A DNA stretch of 64,000 bases from Martelella sp. AD-3. GTDB lineage: Bacteria > Pseudomonadota > Alphaproteobacteria > Rhizobiales > Rhizobiaceae. Below are positions 1 through 8,984 of this stretch, in pieces. The stretch is from NCBI RefSeq assembly GCF_001578105.1, contig NZ_CP014275.1:434001-498000 (forward strand). Reading direction: 5' to 3'. The position numbers were made by a program, and so were the translations under genes. How positions within the stretch are numbered: position 1 is the stretch's first letter; each line of letters begins with the position of its first letter. Below the pieces are notes generated by a model that did no database searches, was not told the origin of the DNA, and saw only the letters and a list, made by a program, of their open reading frames with translations.

Positions 1-868
1 CCGTCGCCGCGATGCCGACGCAGCCGTAGCGACCGTTCCAGCCGCGGGTTGCCGCCGCGATTGCCGCCAGCCAGCCGTCGGGATTGCCGTCTGCGGCGGT
101 CGGCACCTGAGCCTTCTCGATGATCGCGCCGGCGGAGATCAGAGCCGCCATCGATTTCGTGCCGCCGATATCTACGGCGAGAACCGGGCTGTCACCAGCG
201 GCCCGGTATGCGCCGGCGAGTGCATCGCGGAACCAAGCCGTGGTGTGTTCCGTGCGGGTGATGGCGGAGCCGACCGTGACCGCATAGGCGCCTGCCCGCG
301 CGGCATCGGCTGCCTGCTGCGGTGTCCGGATGCGGCCCTCGGCGATGACATAGGGCGTCAGGGCGGCCATTTCGGTGATGAGGGCGATATCCGGGTCGTC
401 GGGTTCAGGTCCCTCTACATAGCCGGAAAGGGTGGTGCCGACAAAATCGATGCCGCATTCAAGCGCGTTTCGGGCATCGTCAAGCGACGAACAGTCCGCC
501 ATGGTCAGCTTGCCGTGGGCGCGGGCGGCGGCGACAAGCGCGGCCAGTTCGACCGGACGCGGCCTGCGGGTTGCATCAAAGGCAATGATATCCGCGCCGG
601 CGGCGGCAAGTTCGTCCACGTCCGAAAGAAACGGGGTGATGCGGACCGGACTGTCTTCCAGGTCGCGCTTGGCGATGCCGATGATCGGCACGCTGACCTT
701 CGGGCGCACCGCGCGAACATAGCGTTCGGATTCGATCCTGAGCGCGGCAGCGCCCGCCGCGACGGCAGCCATGGCGAAGCCTGCGACGAAAACCGGCTCG
801 TCCATCGGACCGCCCGGAACCGGCTGACAGGATACGATCAGGCTGTTTTTCAGAATGTCTGGACGCAC
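1..868 (-). CDS. nanEK: N-acylmannosamine-6-phosphate 2-epimerase / ROK kinase fusion (3' part outside window)
   Basis: Bifunctional sialic-acid (amino-sugar) catabolic enzyme: the NanE part epimerises ManNAc-6-P to GlcNAc-6-P and the NanK part phosphorylates ManNAc. Read from a GTG at 868 with a GAGG Shine-Dalgarno about 6 nt upstream, the frame stays open to base 1 (289 codons seen). Residues 1 to about 225 form a NanE TIM barrel with GIAKRD (Lys67), MADCSS, GTTLSGY and IAEGR motifs. From about 235 a ROK kinase phosphate-binding motif starts (AVDIGGTKS). The kinase continues past the left edge. It follows the GntR gene in the same direction, so one sialic-acid-type operon is inferred. The start is not an ATG, which makes the gene easy to miss. 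Confidence 0.85.
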   Translation of the reverse strand, partial: MRPDILKNSLIVSCQPVPGGPMDEPVFVAGFAMAAVAAGAAALRIESERYVRAVRPKVSVPIIGIAKRDLEDSPVRITPFLSDVDELAAAGADIIAFDATRRPRPVELAALVAAARAHGKLTMADCSSLDDARNALECGIDFVGTTLSGYVEGPEPDDPDIALITEMAALTPYVIAEGRIRTPQQAADAARAGAYAVTVGSAITRTEHTTAWFRDALAGAYRAAGDSPVLAVDIGGTKSMAALISAGAIIEKAQVPTAADGNPDGWLAAIAAATRGWNGRYGCVGIAAT

Positions 869-921
869 CGGAACCCTCGCTGCTTTTTCCGATATAGCAG
901 CTCAAGAAAGACCAGAATGCA

Positions 922-938
922 ACCAGTTTATAACTGGT
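922..938. promoter_or_regulatory. Operator-like palindrome upstream of nanEK
   Basis: A perfect inverted repeat, ACCAGTT-TAT-AACTGGT, lies 54-70 bp upstream of the nanEK GTG and abuts the stop codon of the GntR gene. ACTGGT half-sites resemble the dre-type sites of GntR/HutC-family amino-sugar regulators. A related site lies in front of the GntR gene itself at 1721-1741. Binding by the adjacent GntR protein is inferred. Confidence 0.5.
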
Positions 939-939
939 A

Positions 940-1689
940 TTATCGCCGTAGCTCGAAAACGAAATCATAGACATCGCCGCGGTAGCGCGTCTCGCAATAC
1001 TCGACCACGTCGCCTTGTGGCAGGAAGCACCTGCGCTCGGTGACCAGAAGCGGGGTGAGAGGGGGGCAGGACAGGCGGTCGCTGTCTTCCTGCGAGGCGG
1101 AGCGCGTCCGCATGCGCTGAATGGCACGTTGCGGCAGATAACCCCTTTTTTCCAGCGCGTCATAGAGCGAATGGCCGACCAGTTCGGGTGCGGGGAGAAA
1201 GCGTTGGGGCACGCTGGCGATCTCGACGGCGATCGGCTTTCCGTCCGCGGTCCGGATGCGCTGCATGCGCAATATGCTCTCGTTGCTGCCGATCCCGAGC
1301 GCCATCATTTCGGTCGGGGACGGGCGGCTCATCTGCTTGGAAAGCCAGATACATCCAGGTTCCATGCCACGCGAACGGATATCCTCGGAAAAGCTGGTCA
1401 GGTTCGACAGCGTCTTCTCGACTTTCGATGCAACTTCGGTTCGCGCGCCATGGCGCCTGGCGAGCAACCCGTCTTCCTCCAGAAGCGCGAAGCTCTTGCG
1501 AACCGTTACGCGCGAAAGACCGAGCGATTCGGCCAGAGCGCGCTCGCCCGGCAATCTCTCGCCGGCGTGCAGTTCATTGGAAAGAATGACGGCCTCAATC
1601 GCCGTTTTCAGGCGTTTGTACAGAGGAATATCCGTTGCGCTTCCGGCGAGTTCCGCGCGCACGCGCTTTATGATGTCCGACGTCGCCAT
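940..1689 (-). CDS. GntR/HutC-family transcriptional regulator with UTRA domain
   Basis: A 249-residue regulator with an N-terminal GntR winged helix (about residues 20-88, including GERLPGERALAESLGLSRVT) and a C-terminal UTRA ligand-binding domain (about 100-245, ending in YDFVFELRR). HutC-subfamily regulators of this kind usually sense a sugar phosphate or amino acid. It sits just upstream of and in line with nanEK, separated by 71 bp, so a role as the sialic-acid or amino-sugar repressor is the simplest reading. Similar inverted repeats before its own gene and before nanEK fit autoregulation and control of the enzyme gene. The effector cannot be named from sequence. Confidence 0.9.
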   Translation of the reverse strand: MATSDIIKRVRAELAGSATDIPLYKRLKTAIEAVILSNELHAGERLPGERALAESLGLSRVTVRKSFALLEEDGLLARRHGARTEVASKVEKTLSNLTSFSEDIRSRGMEPGCIWLSKQMSRPSPTEMMALGIGSNESILRMQRIRTADGKPIAVEIASVPQRFLPAPELVGHSLYDALEKRGYLPQRAIQRMRTRSASQEDSDRLSCPPLTPLLVTERRCFLPQGDVVEYCETRYRGDVYDFVFELRR

Positions 1690-1720
1690 ATGCGATTCCA
1701 GTGAATGCGAAAAAATTATC

Positions 1721-1741
1721 TGGACTTATACTGGTATTACC
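1721..1741. promoter_or_regulatory. Second operator-like site, upstream of the GntR gene
   Basis: The segment contains TATACTGGTATTACC. It shares TA-ACTGGTATTA-like sequence with the palindrome at 922-938 and has its own symmetric core, GGTA-T-TACC (1733-1741). It begins about 32 bp upstream of the GntR start codon, where an autoregulatory operator would be expected. This is a proposal from sequence similarity only. Confidence 0.4.
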
Positions 1742-1829
1742 TCTTCAATGCAAATAGGTCAGCAATGGCTTGCCTTTGCGAGTCGGGATTGGCCGCGGGG
1801 ATGGCGATATGCATGGTGGCGATGACGGC

Positions 1830-3320
1830 CTATCCGAATTTTCCGCTCAGATAACTCAGGTAGGCGCTGCAATCTCCAGCTTCCGCGCCGATGGCCGAAA
1901 GCGCCGCGTGGCGGCCTCTCGAGCGGCCGTGCCGCCAGACGATCTCGCCGAGTTTTTGCCGCAGCGGCGCAAGATCGCCAGCCCTGGCTGCATCGCGGAG
2001 CCGAGGCTCGGTTTCATCGAGCCGGGCCATGATCTGGGCGGCGGTGACGTTGCCGATCGTGTAGGTCGGGAAGGAGCCGATATAGCCGCTCGACCAGTGC
2101 ACATCCTGGAGGCAGCCGAGCCCGTCATGCGGCACCGCGATGCCGAGGTCTTCGCGCATGGCCTCGTTCCAGGCCGCCGGCACGTCATCGACGGCAAGCG
2201 CGCCATCCATCAGCGCCATTTCGATGCGCACCCTCAGCATGATGTGCAGATCGTAGGTCAGTTCGTCCGCTTCCACGCGGACAAAGCCGGGCTCCGTCCG
2301 GTTGACGGCCAGGACGAACTCCTCTTCGCTGACATCAGCCAGCTGGTCCGGGAAATGCGCCTTGAGCCGTTCGAAATGCAATGCCCAGAAATCGGCGGAC
2401 CGGCCGATATGGTTCTCGAAAAGCCGTGACTGGCTCTCATGCATGCCGAAACTGCTGCCGCCGACGGCGTAAAGGCCGATCAGATCAGTGGCATGGGCCG
2501 AGCGGGTGAGCGCCGGGTCGACACCCTGTTCGTAGAGCGCATGGCCGGTCTCGTGCATCGTGCCGAAGATCGACATCGGCAGGTAGTTCGGGTTCCAGCG
2601 CGAGGTGATGCGGACATCCTGGCGGGTAAAGGAAATCTCGAAGGGGTGGACGGCGGTATCAAGCCGGCTGCGGGCAAAATCGAGGCCGAGGATTTCGGCA
2701 AGTTCGGCGCAAAGCGCCTTCTGATGCTCGACCGGATAGGTCCGATACAGAAAATCCGTGCGCGGTTTGGGACGGTTGAGCGCGGCAGCGAGAATTGGCT
2801 TGATGCCCTCGCGCAAGTCATCGAACAACGCCTTCAGCGAGGCGGCGGTTTCGCCGGGTTCATATATCTGTACCATCGGGTCATAGGGGTGGGCGTCATA
2901 ACCGATCGCACCGGCCATCTGGCGGGCCAGCGAGACGATCTCGGCGAGGTGCGGACGGAACAGGGAGAAATCGCCCTCCGCGCGGGCCTTCTCCCAGGCC
3001 CGACCGGCCAGGATCGAAATCTCGTCCTGACGGCGCAGCAGGGCGGGCGGCACGCTCAGATGCCATTTGCGGGCGGCAAGCACGTCACCGGCGGCGCGGC
3101 GCTCGCGCTCGTCGCCGGACGTTGCCATCACGGTCTCGGCGGCATCCTCCGTAGACGCCTCCAGCAGCAGCTCGCGCGCCTTGGCCTTCAGCGTGGCGAT
3201 CTGCTGGCCGCGGGTCGCGGCCCCGCCCGGCGGCATCATCACCCGCGCATCCCATTGCAGCAGGTTGACGGCCGAGAGAATGTCGTTGATTTCGGCGATG
3301 CGGCTTGAAAACGCGCTCAT
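1830..3320 (-). CDS. M32-family (Taq-type) metallocarboxypeptidase
   Basis: Cytoplasmic zinc carboxypeptidase that trims residues from peptide C-termini. The 496-residue length is normal for family M32. All family signatures are visible: HPF (225-227), DVRIT (235-239), the zinc site HETGH (256-260), and the following Glu in GMHESQSR. There is no signal peptide. It is the last gene of the leftward ABC-transporter operon: its start codon overlaps the stop of the preceding ATPase gene by 4 nt (ATGA), which implies translational coupling and points to peptides as the imported substrate. Confidence 0.93.
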   Translation of the reverse strand: MSAFSSRIAEINDILSAVNLLQWDARVMMPPGGAATRGQQIATLKAKARELLLEASTEDAAETVMATSGDERERRAAGDVLAARKWHLSVPPALLRRQDEISILAGRAWEKARAEGDFSLFRPHLAEIVSLARQMAGAIGYDAHPYDPMVQIYEPGETAASLKALFDDLREGIKPILAAALNRPKPRTDFLYRTYPVEHQKALCAELAEILGLDFARSRLDTAVHPFEISFTRQDVRITSRWNPNYLPMSIFGTMHETGHALYEQGVDPALTRSAHATDLIGLYAVGGSSFGMHESQSRLFENHIGRSADFWALHFERLKAHFPDQLADVSEEEFVLAVNRTEPGFVRVEADELTYDLHIMLRVRIEMALMDGALAVDDVPAAWNEAMREDLGIAVPHDGLGCLQDVHWSSGYIGSFPTYTIGNVTAAQIMARLDETEPRLRDAARAGDLAPLRQKLGEIVWRHGRSRGRHAALSAIGAEAGDCSAYLSYLSGKFG

Positions 3321-4348
3321 GCGGCCTCCGGTTTTGCTGTGGCGCCCGTTCCGCCGTCATTGAGATGGCAGGCAACCGTTGCCGTTCCGCCTTGCGCCGG
3401 TTTCAGGCGCGGCAGTTCGGCCTTGCATCTGGGCCCGGCCATCGGGCAGCGCGGATGGAAGGCGCAGCCTTTCGGCGGATCGAGCGGCGAGGGGATTTCG
3501 CCCTCGATCGGCTGGAACGAGCCGCGCCCGGCGCCGAGCTTGGGGATCGAGGCGAACAGCGCCTTGGTGTAGGGATGGCGCGGCGTGGCGTAAAGTTCTT
3601 CCGCCGAAGCTAGTTCGACGATGCGACCCAGATACATGATCGCCACACGGTCGCACACATGCCGCACGACCGAAAGGTCGTGGCTGATGAAAACGGCCGT
3701 CAGGTCAAGCGCGCGGCGCAGGTCCATGAACAGGTTCAGCACCTGCGCCTGGATCGAAACGTCGAGAGAGGCGACCGCCTCATCCAGCACCAGAAGTTCC
3801 GGCTCCATGGCAAGCGCGCGGGCGATGGCGACGCGCTGGCGCTGGCCGCCGGAGAACTGGTGCGGCAGACGGTCGGCATAGGCCCCTTCAAGACCCACCT
3901 GCGCAAGCAGGCTGCGCACGCGGGCGCGCACTTCGCTTGCCTTGACGATATGGTGGATGCGCGGGCCTTCGGCGATCGTCTCGCCCACCTTCATGCGCGG
4001 ATTGAGGCTTGCGAACGGATCCTGATGGATCATCTGCACCTTGGTGGTGAGCTTTTCGACATTGTTGCCGCGTTTGCGGGCAACAGGCGCGCCGTTCAGA
4101 AAGACCTCTCCGTCGCTCGGCGTGTAGATGCCGGAGATGACCCGTCCGAGCGTGGACTTGCCGCAGCCCGATTCCCCGACAAGGCCGAGCACCTCGCCCT
4201 CCGCGACCTCCAGCGAAATGTCGGAAAGCGCGTGCACGGTTTCGCCCGACGGCCTGCCGGCGATCCTGTTGATGCCCTGGATGACGAGGCCGGGCTTGCG
4301 GGTGAAGCGCTTGTGAACGCCTTCGATCTTCAGAAGCGGCTTGCTCAT
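3317..4348 (-). CDS. ABC transporter ATP-binding protein, oligopeptide/dipeptide type (DppF-like)
   Basis: Second ATPase of a Dpp/Opp importer, 343 residues. Walker A is GESGCGKST (about 58-66), the Q-loop is near 109, the signature is FSGGQ (165-169) and Walker B is LLVLDE (185-190). The C-terminal oligopeptide/dipeptide extension carries the usual cysteine-containing CAFHPRCP segment. Its start overlaps the stop of the other ATPase by 4 nt, and its own stop overlaps the M32 peptidase start. Family knowledge supports peptide or peptide-like cargo; the exact substrate is unknown. Confidence 0.93.
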   Translation of the reverse strand: MSKPLLKIEGVHKRFTRKPGLVIQGINRIAGRPSGETVHALSDISLEVAEGEVLGLVGESGCGKSTLGRVISGIYTPSDGEVFLNGAPVARKRGNNVEKLTTKVQMIHQDPFASLNPRMKVGETIAEGPRIHHIVKASEVRARVRSLLAQVGLEGAYADRLPHQFSGGQRQRVAIARALAMEPELLVLDEAVASLDVSIQAQVLNLFMDLRRALDLTAVFISHDLSVVRHVCDRVAIMYLGRIVELASAEELYATPRHPYTKALFASIPKLGAGRGSFQPIEGEIPSPLDPPKGCAFHPRCPMAGPRCKAELPRLKPAQGGTATVACHLNDGGTGATAKPEAA

Positions 4349-5310
4349 GGGGCCTCCATCGGGTGATGACAGGAAACCGAATGCGTTCCGTCCTCATGCA
4401 AGGGCGGCTCGGTGGCGCAAATGTCGGTTGCGCGCGGACAGCGCGGCCTGAACGGGCAGCCGGATGGCAGGTTGGCAAGCTGCGGCGTCGAACCGGGGAT
4501 CTGCGGCAGATGCGCGCCCGGCTCGTGCAGGCTGGGCACCGAGCCGATCAGGCCAACCGTATAGGGGTGGCGGGGGGCTGCGATCACTTCCTCGGCCGCG
4601 CCGCGCTCGACGATCCTGCCGGCATACATCACGCAGATATCATCGGCGAGGCTGGAGATCACGGCAAGATCATGGGTAATCCAGACAATCGCCGTGCCGG
4701 TCTCATCGGCAAGCCGTCGCACCTCGGCAAGGATCTGGCTCTGGATCGAAACGTCGAGCGCCGTCGTCGGTTCGTCGGCGATGATCACCGCCGGGCGGTG
4801 GAGCAGTGCCGTGGCGATCGCCACGCGCTGGCGCATGCCGCCGGAAAGCTGGTGCGGGTAGGCCTTCAGCCTTTCGCGGGCGGCCGGGATGCCGACAGTC
4901 TCGAGCGCCTGGCGGGCGCGCTCCCAGGCATCGCGTTTCGACATCTTTTCATGCACGCGCACGGCCATGGCCATCTGGTCGCCTATCCGCAAAACCGGGT
5001 TCAGCGTCATCATCGGGTCCTGAAACACCATGGCGACCTTGGCGCCGCGCAGCTTGCGCAGCGCCTCGGGCTTCAGCGCCCTTAGATCCTGACCGTCGAC
5101 CAGGACTTCGCCGCCGGTGATATGGCCCGGTTCCTCGACGAGGCCGAGGATGGAAAAGCCCGTGACGCTCTTGCCCGAGCCGCTTTCGCCGACAAGGCCC
5201 ATGATGCGGCCGCGCTCGACGGCAAAGCTGACATTGTTGACGGCGGTGACATTGCCGCGACGGGTTTCAAACCGGGTGGTGAGGCCCCGGACATCCAGTG
5301 CTTTGGTCAT
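4345..5310 (-). CDS. ABC transporter ATP-binding protein, oligopeptide/dipeptide type (DppD-like)
   Basis: First ATPase of the importer, 321 residues, with Walker A GESGSGKS (41-48), signature LSGGM (155-159), Walker B VIIADE (175-180) and a C-terminal CPFRPRCP segment typical of the Opp/Dpp C-terminal domain. It overlaps the upstream permease gene and the downstream ATPase gene by 4 nt each. It would pair with the neighbouring ATPase to power transport through the two permeases encoded just upstream. Confidence 0.93.
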   Translation of the reverse strand: MTKALDVRGLTTRFETRRGNVTAVNNVSFAVERGRIMGLVGESGSGKSVTGFSILGLVEEPGHITGGEVLVDGQDLRALKPEALRKLRGAKVAMVFQDPMMTLNPVLRIGDQMAMAVRVHEKMSKRDAWERARQALETVGIPAARERLKAYPHQLSGGMRQRVAIATALLHRPAVIIADEPTTALDVSIQSQILAEVRRLADETGTAIVWITHDLAVISSLADDICVMYAGRIVERGAAEEVIAAPRHPYTVGLIGSVPSLHEPGAHLPQIPGSTPQLANLPSGCPFRPRCPRATDICATEPPLHEDGTHSVSCHHPMEAP

Positions 5311-6218
5311 CGGCTGCGCCTCGGGTCCAGAACCGTGCGGACCTGATCGCCCACGAGATTGATCGTTACCACCGTCACCATCAGGAACAGGCCCGGGTAG
5401 ATCGACAGCCAGTAGCGATCCGTGTGGATGTATTTGAAGCCGTTGGCGATCAGCGAGCCGAGCGAGGGTTCGGTCAGCGGCAGGCCGACGCCGAGGAAGG
5501 ACAGCGTCGCCTCAAGCGCGATGGCGCTTGCGACCTGAACCGTTGCGACGACGATCAGCGGCGGCAGCACGTTCGGCAGAAGATGGCGGAAGAGAACGCG
5601 GCCCGTCGGAAGCGGCGTCGAGCGCGCCGCCTCGATATAGTCCTTGCCGCGTTCGACTGTGGCCGCGCCATGGGTGGTGCGGGCGAAATAGGCATATTGG
5701 GCAATCACCAGCGCCAGAATGATCTGGCCGACGCCCTGTCCGAGAACGGCAACCAGCACCAGCGCCAGCAGGATCGCCGGCATCGACAGTTGCAGGTCGA
5801 CGATGCGCATCAGAAACGCCTCAATCCGGCCGCCGAAATAGGCCGCCGAAAGCCCGACGCAAATGCCGACGAGAAGCGCCAGAGCGCCGGCGGAAAGACC
5901 GATGACGAAACTGGTGCGCAACCCGTAGAAGATGGCCGACAGCATGTCGCGGCCGACATTGTCCGTGCCGAGAATATGGGTATAGCCGCCCGAGCCGACC
6001 GTGCCGGGCTTCAGAAAGGCGTCCAGCCAATCGAGCTTCGCCATGTCATACGGGTCCTGCGGCGAAACCAGCGGCGCGGCGAAGGAGACGAACAGCAGGA
6101 GGACGATCATGATCAGGGAGACGACAGCGACCGGGGAACGGGCAAAGTCGGAACAGAAATTGCGGAAACGGGCAGGGCGGGTTTCAACCGGTGCCTCGGC
6201 GGGCGCTGTATCAGCCAT
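5307..6218 (-). CDS. ABC transporter permease, DppC-like
   Basis: Inner-membrane permease of the same importer, 303 residues from an ATG at 6218. That start is chosen because it overlaps the stop of the upstream permease (TGATG) and gives a normal DppC N-terminus (MADTAPAEAP, then a cytoplasmic arm and the first membrane span at about 30-50). The binding-protein-dependent permease domain follows, with the EAA-type loop near ARTTHGAATVERGKDYIEAA. The frame stays open upstream of 6218, but that extension is the antisense-like shadow of the DppB gene. Confidence 0.92.
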   Translation of the reverse strand: MADTAPAEAPVETRPARFRNFCSDFARSPVAVVSLIMIVLLLFVSFAAPLVSPQDPYDMAKLDWLDAFLKPGTVGSGGYTHILGTDNVGRDMLSAIFYGLRTSFVIGLSAGALALLVGICVGLSAAYFGGRIEAFLMRIVDLQLSMPAILLALVLVAVLGQGVGQIILALVIAQYAYFARTTHGAATVERGKDYIEAARSTPLPTGRVLFRHLLPNVLPPLIVVATVQVASAIALEATLSFLGVGLPLTEPSLGSLIANGFKYIHTDRYWLSIYPGLFLMVTVVTINLVGDQVRTVLDPRRSR

Positions 6219-7192
6219 CACTTGCCTCCCTTCAGCCGCACGCGCGGGTCGAGCTGGGCGTAGATGATGTCGACGACGAGATTGATGAGCACGAACAGGA
6301 TCACCACGAGAATGAGATAGGTGACCATGACGGGGCGGTCGAGCTGGAGGATGCTGTCGATGATCAGCTTGCCGACACCCGGCCAGTTGAAGACGCTTTC
6401 GGTGACGACGGCGAAGGCGAGCGTCGAGCCGAGTTCGAGGCCGAAGACGGTGACGATCGGGATCGAGATATTGCGCAGCACATGGCGGAACACGATCTGC
6501 CGGTCGGGAAGGCCCTGGGCGCGCGCGAACTTCACATAATCCGTCTGCATGGCCTCGACCATGCCGGCCCGGGTCAGGCGGATGAGCAGGCCCATCATGA
6601 ACAGCGACAGGTTGAAGGCCGGCATGAGCACGTGCCGCCAGCCATCGGCGGTTACAAGCGAGGTCTGCAGGCCGAAGAACGAGCCGACATCGCCGCGCCC
6701 GCCCGATGGCAGCCAGCCGAGATTGACGGCAAAGGCCATGACCAGCAGCATGCCGATCCAGAAGGTGGGGACCGAGAAGCCGAGAACCGACAGCGCCATG
6801 ATCGCCTTGGCGGGGATGCTGTTCGGGCGGTAGCCCGCATAGATGCCGGCCGGAATGCCGATCAGGGTCGCGATCATCACGGCGACGAAGACCAGTTCGA
6901 CGGTCGCCGGAAGTCTGGAGAAGACGAGCTTGATGACGGAAACGTTGTAGACCATCGACGTTCCGAGATCGCCATGGGCGACATTGGACAAGAAGGTCAG
7001 ATATTGCTGCCAGAGCGGCTGGTCGAGGCCGTATTGCTCGATCAGCTTCTGGCGGATCGCCTGGGTCGCGCCGGGATCGATCATCACGTCGATCGGATTG
7101 CCGATCGCGTAGACGCCGAGAAAGACGATAATCGACATGGCGAAGATGACGACAACGGCCTGCAGAAACCGCTGGACAAGAAAACCAAGCAT
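6218..7192 (-). CDS. ABC transporter permease, DppB-like
   Basis: Inner-membrane permease, 324 residues, beginning with the standard DppB N-terminus MLGFLVQRFLQAVVVIF and a first span inside residues 5-30. The conserved loop (FARAQGLPDRQIVFRHVLRN) is near residues 225-245. It is the first gene after the solute-binding protein, from which it is separated by 162 bp containing a stem-loop, and its stop overlaps the DppC start. Confidence 0.93.
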   Translation of the reverse strand: MLGFLVQRFLQAVVVIFAMSIIVFLGVYAIGNPIDVMIDPGATQAIRQKLIEQYGLDQPLWQQYLTFLSNVAHGDLGTSMVYNVSVIKLVFSRLPATVELVFVAVMIATLIGIPAGIYAGYRPNSIPAKAIMALSVLGFSVPTFWIGMLLVMAFAVNLGWLPSGGRGDVGSFFGLQTSLVTADGWRHVLMPAFNLSLFMMGLLIRLTRAGMVEAMQTDYVKFARAQGLPDRQIVFRHVLRNISIPIVTVFGLELGSTLAFAVVTESVFNWPGVGKLIIDSILQLDRPVMVTYLILVVILFVLINLVVDIIYAQLDPRVRLKGGK

Positions 7193-7291
7193 CCGAGCCT
7201 CTTGGAATTAAGCATGCGCATCTGCGCGACGCGCTGAATATCGCACGAACAGGATCATCCGGCATCCGGCCGGGCATCATTCGCCGATGAA

Positions 7292-7318
7292 GGGCTGCGG
7301 CCGAACCGGTCGCAGCCC
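7292..7318 (-). other. Intercistronic stem-loop between binding protein and permease genes
   Basis: An 8-bp perfect stem, GGGCTGCG / CGCAGCCC, with an 11-nt loop lies 37 nt after the binding-protein stop. No T-run follows on the minus strand. Such hairpins in ABC operons commonly stabilise the binding-protein mRNA or give partial termination, so the binding protein is made in excess over the permeases. That role is inferred here. Confidence 0.5.
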
Positions 7319-7354
7319 GTGAACGCCCTGGCGCAAGAGCGTTCGCGCCACGCC

Positions 7355-8926
7355 TTATTGGGCGGGCGTGATTTCGTAGGCGCGCGTTTCCTGGTCGACG
7401 CGCGGCGTGATGTCGAGCGTGTCGGCATCGGCGGCCCAGACGGTCTGCAGGATGACGGTCGGGATCAGGGCGCGGTCATCCATGGCGATGAAGGAGGCCT
7501 GCTCATAGAGCTCGCGGCGCTTGTCGGCGTCAAGCGTCTGCGTGCCTTCGTCGAAGACCTTGTCGAATTCCGGGTTGGAATAGCCGGTGCGGTTGAAGTT
7601 GCCGAAGCCCTTTTCCGCGTCCTTGGTGTGCGTCAGGGCGCCGTAGGTATAGGCTGCCTCGCCCGTCAGCGTGCCCCAGGCCGACATGGTCATCGTGTAT
7701 TCCTCGCGCGCTGCGGCCGGGAAGAAGACCGTGCCGTTCAGCGCCTGGGCGTTGACCTTCAGGCCGAGCCGGGCCCACATCTGCGCCAGCGCCTCGCAGA
7801 CCACGGCATCGCCGGGAACGCGGTTGTTGGTGCAGGTGAAATCGATCTCGAAACCGTCCGGATAACCGGCTTCGGCCAGGAGCGCCTTGGCCTGTTCGAG
7901 GTCGTATTCGCGCGGGCCGAGCTCGTCGGTGTAGCCGAAGAAGCCCTCCGGCATGAGCTGGTTGGCCGGGTTGCCAAGACCTTCGAGCACGACATTGACG
8001 AGGACGTCGCGGTTGATCGCAAGGTCGAGCGCCTTTCTGACGCGCAGATCCTGCAGCGGGTTGCCGTCGACCGGCTTGCCGTTGACGGTGATCGGCTGCG
8101 GCTCCTCATCCTTCACGCTCGGCGCGATGTTGAGGATGTAGATCGAGTCGGAGATGAAGGTCTCCAGACTGTCGTCGTTCTGGAAGGCCAGATAGTCGGA
8201 GGCCGGAACGTAGTTGATCAGGTCGACATCGCCGGAGCGCAACGCCGCGACGCGGGCGGCATCATCCGGAATTTCGCGGCGAATGACCTTGTCCCAGGCC
8301 GGTTCCTCGCCCCAGTAGCCGTCAAAGCGCTCGAGCACGAGGTCGCCCTTGGGCTCCCAGGAGACGAACTTGTAGGGCCCGGTGCCGATCGCGGCCTCGC
8401 CGGAGTTGAACTCCTCGTTGCGGGCTTCCATGCCGGTCTCGGACGGCACGACGAAAAGACGGGTGAAGTCGTTGGGAAGGGCCGGCGCCGTGCCCTTGGT
8501 GTGGACGCGCAGCGTATAGTCGTCGACCACTTCGACGCTGTCGACATATTTGGTGTAGAGCGTCATCGGCATCGGGCCGGTGACTTCCGGAATGCGCTCG
8601 ATCGAGAATTTGACGTCCTCGGCGGTGAAGTCCGAGCCGTCATGGAATTTCACGCCTTCGCGCAGCTTGAATTCCCAGGTCGTGTCGTCGATCGGCTCCC
8701 AGCTGACGGCAAGGCCGGGCTTCAGCTGCAGCTTGTCATCGACATCGACGACGGTGTCGTAGATGTGGCGGAGCGCTTCGGCCTGGCTGCCGAGCGTCGA
8801 CCAGTGCGGGTCGATGGAATCGGGGCCGGCACGCAGGCCGATGATCAGGTCGTCGGCAAGTGCGGCCGGCGCGGCTGCCATCAGCGCGAGCGCGGTGACG
8901 GCGGAGCGAAGAAGGGCTTTGTTCAT
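7355..8926 (-). CDS. ABC transporter substrate-binding protein, peptide (SBP family 5) type
   Basis: Periplasmic binding protein of the importer, 523 residues from ATG 8926. This start has a GGGGA ribosome site and yields a clear signal peptide (about residues 1-24, MNKALLRS then a hydrophobic core ending APAALA). An in-frame ATG 21 codons upstream would bury the signal sequence and is rejected. The mature protein begins DDLIIGLRAGPDSIDPHW, typical of SBP family 5, with the family segment EWEFKLREGVKFHDGSDFTA-like near residue 90. These proteins bind di- or oligopeptides, but several bind opines, heme or sugars, so the cargo is open. Confidence 0.92.
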   Translation of the reverse strand: MNKALLRSAVTALALMAAAPAALADDLIIGLRAGPDSIDPHWSTLGSQAEALRHIYDTVVDVDDKLQLKPGLAVSWEPIDDTTWEFKLREGVKFHDGSDFTAEDVKFSIERIPEVTGPMPMTLYTKYVDSVEVVDDYTLRVHTKGTAPALPNDFTRLFVVPSETGMEARNEEFNSGEAAIGTGPYKFVSWEPKGDLVLERFDGYWGEEPAWDKVIRREIPDDAARVAALRSGDVDLINYVPASDYLAFQNDDSLETFISDSIYILNIAPSVKDEEPQPITVNGKPVDGNPLQDLRVRKALDLAINRDVLVNVVLEGLGNPANQLMPEGFFGYTDELGPREYDLEQAKALLAEAGYPDGFEIDFTCTNNRVPGDAVVCEALAQMWARLGLKVNAQALNGTVFFPAAAREEYTMTMSAWGTLTGEAAYTYGALTHTKDAEKGFGNFNRTGYSNPEFDKVFDEGTQTLDADKRRELYEQASFIAMDDRALIPTVILQTVWAADADTLDITPRVDQETRAYEITPAQ

Positions 8927-8954
8927 CAGGATTGTTCCCCTTTGTTTCAGATAA

Positions 8955-8984
8955 TTGATACGATAGTCCCGGATTTTTGATACG
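8955..8984. promoter_or_regulatory. Direct repeat TTGATACG in the divergent promoter region
   Basis: Two exact copies of TTGATACG start at 8955 and 8977, 22 bp apart (about two helical turns), between the leftward binding-protein gene and the rightward GntR gene. The spacing suits a dimeric regulator binding one DNA face. A looser inverted repeat, GTGTT-N12-AACAC (9057-9078), abuts the GntR start codon. One or both are candidate sites for the GntR regulator at 9080. Confidence 0.4.

Noticed and set aside
6218..7280. N-terminal extension of the DppC permease frame upstream to 7280
   Set aside because: It runs through the dppB gene in another frame and gives non-membrane, Arg-rich sequence. 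The start at 6218 fits the family and overlaps the dppB stop.
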